Under the pieces are notes generated by a model. The model saw nothing but the letters and a program-made list of their open reading frames with translations, was not told the origin of the DNA and did not search any database. From positions 1-23,484 of the forward strand of contig CAZHST010000047.1 in NCBI GenBank assembly GCA_964535215.1: a stretch of 23,484 bases of DNA, in the 5' to 3' direction. Below are positions 20,558 through 23,484 of the stretch, in pieces (position 1 is the stretch's first letter; every line of letters starts with the position of its first letter). Source of the stretch: JACQHM01 sp964535215. GTDB lineage: Bacteria > Methylomirabilota > Methylomirabilia > Methylomirabilales > JACQHM01. The position numbers were made by a program, and so were the translations under genes.

Positions 20558-22033
20558 TCACCTCAGGCCCAGGGCCTTCAGGAGGGTGATCAAGGCCTCG
20601 GGCGGCTCCAGGAAGGTCCAGGCGATGAAGTAGACGATCAGCCCGAGGCCGTAGATGAGGTTGAAGAGGTTGTCGTACCAGCGGGGCCTGATGGCCTCGG
20701 GTAGGAATGTATTATTGATGTAGAGGGTGAGGAAAAGGTAGAGGGGGAGGTTCAACGCCCCCAGCCACGCCACGAACAGCCAGATGGTGTAGGGCGTCCC
20801 CACCGGGACGGCCGCCCCTGCCGCGATGACGAGGATGATCAGAAACACGAAGTACCAGAACCGGTAGGTTCTCCTCCGGCTGAAGTCGGCATGCTCGACC
20901 CAGAGGACGTCGGTGGAGATCCGGGCGAGGCCGTCTAGAGTGGCGAACTGGCTGTCAAAGAGGCTGAAGACCAGCACGAAGGCGAAGAGCGTGAACATGG
21001 CGGGGCCGTAGACTTTCCCGAACAGCTCCGCCAGGACGATGGCGATTTTCCAGCCTGAAGGGGCTTCGACGCCGTATCGCACGAGGGCGCTGTAGCCCAC
21101 CAGGCTGGCGAAGAAGGTGAAGAGGCCCCCCCCGATGATGATCCAGAAGATGACCAGGGTCACCGTGTTCAGCCGCATCCACCCCTTCCATTTGTAGAGC
21201 TCCTGGGGATCCGCCGGATTGAAGGTGACGCCGACCGGGGAGACCTCCTCGGCGGCGGCCACCAGGCCCGTCACCTTCCCGATGTACTTCCCCATCCCCA
21301 TCCCCTTCTCCCGGACCCAGTAGGTGTGGAAGAGGTTCCAGGCGATCCCGGCCGGCTGCTGGAGGAAGGGGCCGATGAAGGTCAGGCTGATCCCGGCAGG
21401 GATGACGCCGAAGCTGAACCATCCGATGAACGCCTCCCCGAAAAGCTTTGGGGTCGTCATGAGGAATCCAAAGAAGATGAGGCCCAGGCCTCCCACGACC
21501 CACACGACCCACATCAGCACCTCCAGGGCATTATAGGCGTACTTGCTCAGGGCGAAGAGGACGAAGACCGCCCCGATCCCGATCCAGCTCCAGGCCTTCC
21601 AGTCGAGGACCCCGCTGGCGGCGGCTGCCGCGGCAGCGGCGCCGGTGATCCAGGCGGGCCAGAAGGAGCTGATGTAGCAGGAGAGGACCACAAGCCACGT
21701 CCACAGCTTCCCTTTCTTCAGCCTGGCGTACCCCTGGAGCGTCGTCTCCCCCGTCGCCATGGTCCAGCGGGCGATCTCCCGGTTGAGGAAGACTTGGAAA
21801 AAAGAGGCCACCCAGTAGAGCCAGAAGATCCGGATGAACCCCTTCGCCCCCATGTAGCCGGCGTGGTAGGCCTCGAAGCCCCCGATGGACAGGGAGCCCA
21901 GGATCAACGAGGGGCCGGCCCATTTCAGGAGGCTTTTCACCGTCAGGGGCGGGGGCTCGGGGAGACTTTTCAGCGGAAGCGGGGGCTTGACCTCCCCCAT
22001 CCGGACCGTTGCTTCCCCTTCTCTCGGAGCCAT
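20558..22033 (-). CDS. Divergent NRAMP-like membrane transporter
   Basis: This 491-residue protein has a Pro-rich cytosolic N-terminus (1-35) and about 11 to 12 membrane helices. It begins its core with LLKWAGPSLILGSLSIGGFEAYHAG. In helix 1 the DPGN position is replaced by a GGFE motif (51-54), similar to the NRAMP-superfamily clade that has SIGxGE. Later, FHTYWVREKGMGMGKYIG and the long loop with WKGWMRLNT also recall that clade. The Met-Pro-His motif of helix 6 is not seen. The substrate is unknown; the name divalent metal transporter rests only on the superfamily. AAGGAGGG six nt before the ATG fixes the start. It has its own promoter and precedes the MgtE-N/CBS gene by 66 nt. Confidence 0.82.
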   Translation of the reverse strand: MAPREGEATVRMGEVKPPLPLKSLPEPPPLTVKSLLKWAGPSLILGSLSIGGFEAYHAGYMGAKGFIRIFWLYWVASFFQVFLNREIARWTMATGETTLQGYARLKKGKLWTWLVVLSCYISSFWPAWITGAAAAAAAASGVLDWKAWSWIGIGAVFVLFALSKYAYNALEVLMWVVWVVGGLGLIFFGFLMTTPKLFGEAFIGWFSFGVIPAGISLTFIGPFLQQPAGIAWNLFHTYWVREKGMGMGKYIGKVTGLVAAAEEVSPVGVTFNPADPQELYKWKGWMRLNTVTLVIFWIIIGGGLFTFFASLVGYSALVRYGVEAPSGWKIAIVLAELFGKVYGPAMFTLFAFVLVFSLFDSQFATLDGLARISTDVLWVEHADFSRRRTYRFWYFVFLIILVIAAGAAVPVGTPYTIWLFVAWLGALNLPLYLFLTLYINNTFLPEAIRPRWYDNLFNLIYGLGLIVYFIAWTFLEPPEALITLLKALGLR

Positions 22034-22110
22034 CGGATGCCCTCCTTTTAATAAGGTTAAGGGATGAGCGCCTCAGGATTTCCCACCTGCTCCTTGAAAG
22101 ACACCTCCTG

Positions 22111-22139
22111 TGTAGCAGAATCCCATACCCTTGTCAACG
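22111..22139 (-). promoter_or_regulatory. Promoter of the divergent NRAMP-like gene
   Basis: On the minus strand, TTGACA (22139-22134, perfect), a 17-nt spacer, then TACACA (22116-22111), preceded by TGC as an extended -10. Initiation near 22104 leaves a leader of about 70 nt. A weak stem (GAGC...GCTC with internal AGG/CCT) is visible in the leader but no known riboswitch. Confidence 0.6.
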
Positions 22140-22219
22140 CCGGTTTCACTCTCGTTTCCCCGAGGAGTGTGGTATGTTCATGGAAGCGGTGAGGTGATCA
22201 GCGTCAGCAGGGGGAGGCC

Positions 22220-22705
22220 ATGAAGTTTGTGGTGGATGTGATGCTGGGACGTCTGGCCAAATGGCTCAGGTTCCTAGGGCATGACACCCTCTACTTCCGG
22301 GGGGACGACGACCGGCTCCTGGCCCTGGCAAGGGAGGAGGGCCGGGTCCTCCTCACGCGGGATACCCACCTCCTGAAGCGTTGCCCTACCGGGCGGGTGC
22401 TCTTCATCCGGGGCGATCACCTCTCCGAGCAGCTCAAGCAGGTGATCGAGGAGCTGGACCTTCCCGTTGAAGGAAGGGGGAGCCGGTGCATGAGGTGTAA
22501 CGTGCCGTTAGAGTCGGTGGAGAAGGCCGAGGTGGAGCATCTCGTTCCCGAGTTCGTCTTCAGGACCCAGCCCCTCTTCTCCCGGTGCCCGTCCTGCCGA
22601 AGGATCTACTGGCCGGGTTCCCACGTCCGGAGGATGGAGGAGGCCCTCCGCGATGTCGTGACGCGGTCCACCGAAAAGCACCCCCCCGGACAGCTTTTCC
22701 CCTGA
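22220..22705 (+). CDS. Mut7-C RNase-domain protein (PIN-like fold with zinc ribbon)
   Basis: This 161-residue protein matches the Mut7-C family: a PIN-like nuclease fold followed by a zinc ribbon. The N-terminal KFVVDVMLGRLAKWLRFLGHD, with Asp6 and Lys14, and the LLTRDTHLLKR segment, with Asp48, carry the presumed active-site residues. The ribbon has Cys90 and Cys93 (CMRC) and Cys123 and Cys126 (CPSC), followed by RIYWPGSH. The length is normal. GGGGGAGG lies directly upstream of the ATG. It is divergent from the NRAMP-like gene, and its last 100 bp overlap the end of a convergent histidine kinase. RNase activity is presumed from the family; biological targets are not known. Confidence 0.93.
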   Translation: MKFVVDVMLGRLAKWLRFLGHDTLYFRGDDDRLLALAREEGRVLLTRDTHLLKRCPTGRVLFIRGDHLSEQLKQVIEELDLPVEGRGSRCMRCNVPLESVEKAEVEHLVPEFVFRTQPLFSRCPSCRRIYWPGSHVRRMEEALRDVVTRSTEKHPPGQLFP

Positions 22706-23484
22706 CGAAGCCTCTGGGGTTCCAGCCCTCCCTGCCTGCCGGCAGGCACGGCGCCCCCTGGAGGAACCAGGGGGAGCCGGACCGTGAAGGTGCTCCCCCG
22801 GCCTTCCCCCTCGGACTCGGCCCGGATCTCGCCGCCGTGGAGCTCCACCAGCCGCTTCGTCAGGGCCAACCCCAACCCGGTCCCCTGGAACTGCTTCGAG
22901 TAGACGGGTTCCAGTTGGGTGAAGGGCTGGAAGAGCTTCGGCAGGTCTTCTTTCTTGATCCCGATCCCCGTATCCGTCACGCGGAGCTCCACCCCCACCT
23001 CCTCGACCCGGCGGGCCGTGACGGTGATCCGGCCCCCCTCGGGGGTGAACTTGACGGCGTTCGAGAGGAGGTTCAGGAGGATCTGCTTGACCCGGACCGG
23101 ATCGGCGGTCACGGGGGGGAGGGCCTCGGCCCCGTGCAGCTCCAGCGTCAGGCCTTTGGCCTCGGCCTGGGGGCGGATCTCGCTCAGGACCGCTGCCAGG
23201 GCCTCCTGGAGCGCGAAGGGCTCCGGGCGCAGCTCCAGCTTCCCCGCCTCCACCTTGGAAAGATCCAGGAGGTCGTTGATTAGGGCCAGGAGGTGCCGCC
23301 CGCTCGTCAGGATGTTCTGCACATACCGGGCCTGCTTCTCGTTCAAAGGCCCGAAGGTCTGCTCCTGGAGGAGCTGGGCAAAGCCCAGGATGGCGTTCAA
23401 GGGGGTCCGGAGTTCGTGGCTCATGTTGGCCAGGAAGGCCGACTTGTGACGGGAGGCTTCCTCCGCCCGGCGCATCGCCTCTTG
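22606..23484 (-). CDS. Sensor histidine kinase, C-terminal part (5' truncated by window)
   Basis: The frame is open through the window edge, so the N-terminal sensor is missing. About 293 residues are visible, beginning QEAMRRAEE. The dimerisation/phosphoacceptor domain holds FLANMSHELRTPLN with the phosphorylated His about 23 residues in, followed by ILGFAQLL. The HATPase domain has the N box NLLSNAVKFTPEGG, the G1 box DTGIGI, the F box (FQPFTQ) and the G2 box GTGLGLAL, and it ends with GSTFTVRLPLV. This is a hybrid or classic class-I kinase that would phosphorylate a response regulator not in the window. After the normal domain end there is an extra tail of about 50 residues; it contains a palindrome-encoded PAGRQG sequence and overlaps the Mut7-C gene. 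Confidence 0.93.
   Translation of the reverse strand, partial: QEAMRRAEEASRHKSAFLANMSHELRTPLNAILGFAQLLQEQTFGPLNEKQARYVQNILTSGRHLLALINDLLDLSKVEAGKLELRPEPFALQEALAAVLSEIRPQAEAKGLTLELHGAEALPPVTADPVRVKQILLNLLSNAVKFTPEGGRITVTARRVEEVGVELRVTDTGIGIKKEDLPKLFQPFTQLEPVYSKQFQGTGLGLALTKRLVELHGGEIRAESEGEGRGSTFTVRLPLVPPGGAVPAGRQGGLEPQRLRQGKSCPGGCFSVDRVTTSRRASSILRTWEPGQ
22733..22748. repeat. Perfect 16-bp palindrome (possible dispersed palindromic element)
   Basis: TGCCTGCCGGCAGGCA is a perfect palindrome just after the end of the kinase ATPase domain. Read on the minus strand it encodes part of VPAGRQGG. Peptides of the PAGRQ type arise in several uncultured lineages where similar palindromes sit inside genes; that recognition is from memory. 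No second copy occurs in this window. Confidence 0.6.

Noticed and set aside
22175..22180. TATGTT as -10 of a promoter for the Mut7-C gene
   Set aside because: There is no acceptable -35 box at 16-18 nt upstream; only an extended -10 TGG is present.

Overview
The window is GC-rich, densely coded bacterial chromosome. An outer membrane is implied by a CpoB/YbgF protein of the Tol-Pal system and by a complete tripartite RND efflux system with a TolC-type outer-membrane factor. The tRNA genes do not encode CCA, GTG starts occur alongside ATG, and the recognisable promoters are sigma70-like with 17-nt spacers. The gene content (tungsten aldehyde oxidoreductase with ferredoxin, proteasome-type hydrolase, heavy-metal efflux, deoxyhypusine-synthase-like gene) suggests an uncultured lineage of the NC10/Methylomirabilota, Nitrospirota or Desulfobacterota kind. 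That placement is inference, because no phylogenetic marker is present. I see no prophage, transposase, integrase or CRISPR array.

Layout. 1-2042: the end of cpoB, a proteasome-beta-like Ntn hydrolase, a convergent PP2C phosphatase and tRNA-Phe. 2339-3161: endonuclease III facing tRNA-Glu. 3305-7325: a tightly packed plus-strand run with an acyltransferase (plsC), an enoyl-CoA hydratase, a biotin transporter (bioY), a Cys-containing unknown, a DUF218/YdcF protein, a stand-alone CcmI C-terminal-like domain and a small unknown. 7330-10443: a minus-strand aldehyde:ferredoxin oxidoreductase divergent from a 2x[4Fe-4S] ferredoxin, then two small unknowns and a terminator. 10659-16434: a CzcCBA/CusCBA-type metal efflux operon. 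16334-22033: a minus-strand block with a JAMM/MPN peptidase, a deoxyhypusine-synthase-like protein, a NRAMP-related transporter, a soluble MgtE-N/CBS protein and a second divergent NRAMP-like transporter. 22220-23484: a Mut7-C RNase-domain gene convergent with a truncated sensor histidine kinase.

The most interesting part is the minus-strand block. A cytosolic protein with PRC-barrel-like, MgtE-N and paired CBS domains, but no MgtE channel, lies 18 nt upstream of an NRAMP-superfamily transporter. In that transporter the usual DPGN and MPH metal-site motifs read DAGG and TPW. This looks like a magnesium-sensing module separated from MgtE and paired with an NRAMP-fold Mg2+ transporter. Downstream lie a deoxyhypusine-synthase-like protein without the catalytic lysine and a JAMM peptidase joined to it by an ATGA overlap; I know of no described function for that pair. 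Other notable points are a tRNA-Phe with coupled changes at positions 18 and 55, an orphan proteasome-type hydrolase, and a palindrome encoding a PAGRQ-type peptide in the tail of the histidine kinase, which then runs 100 nt into its neighbour.
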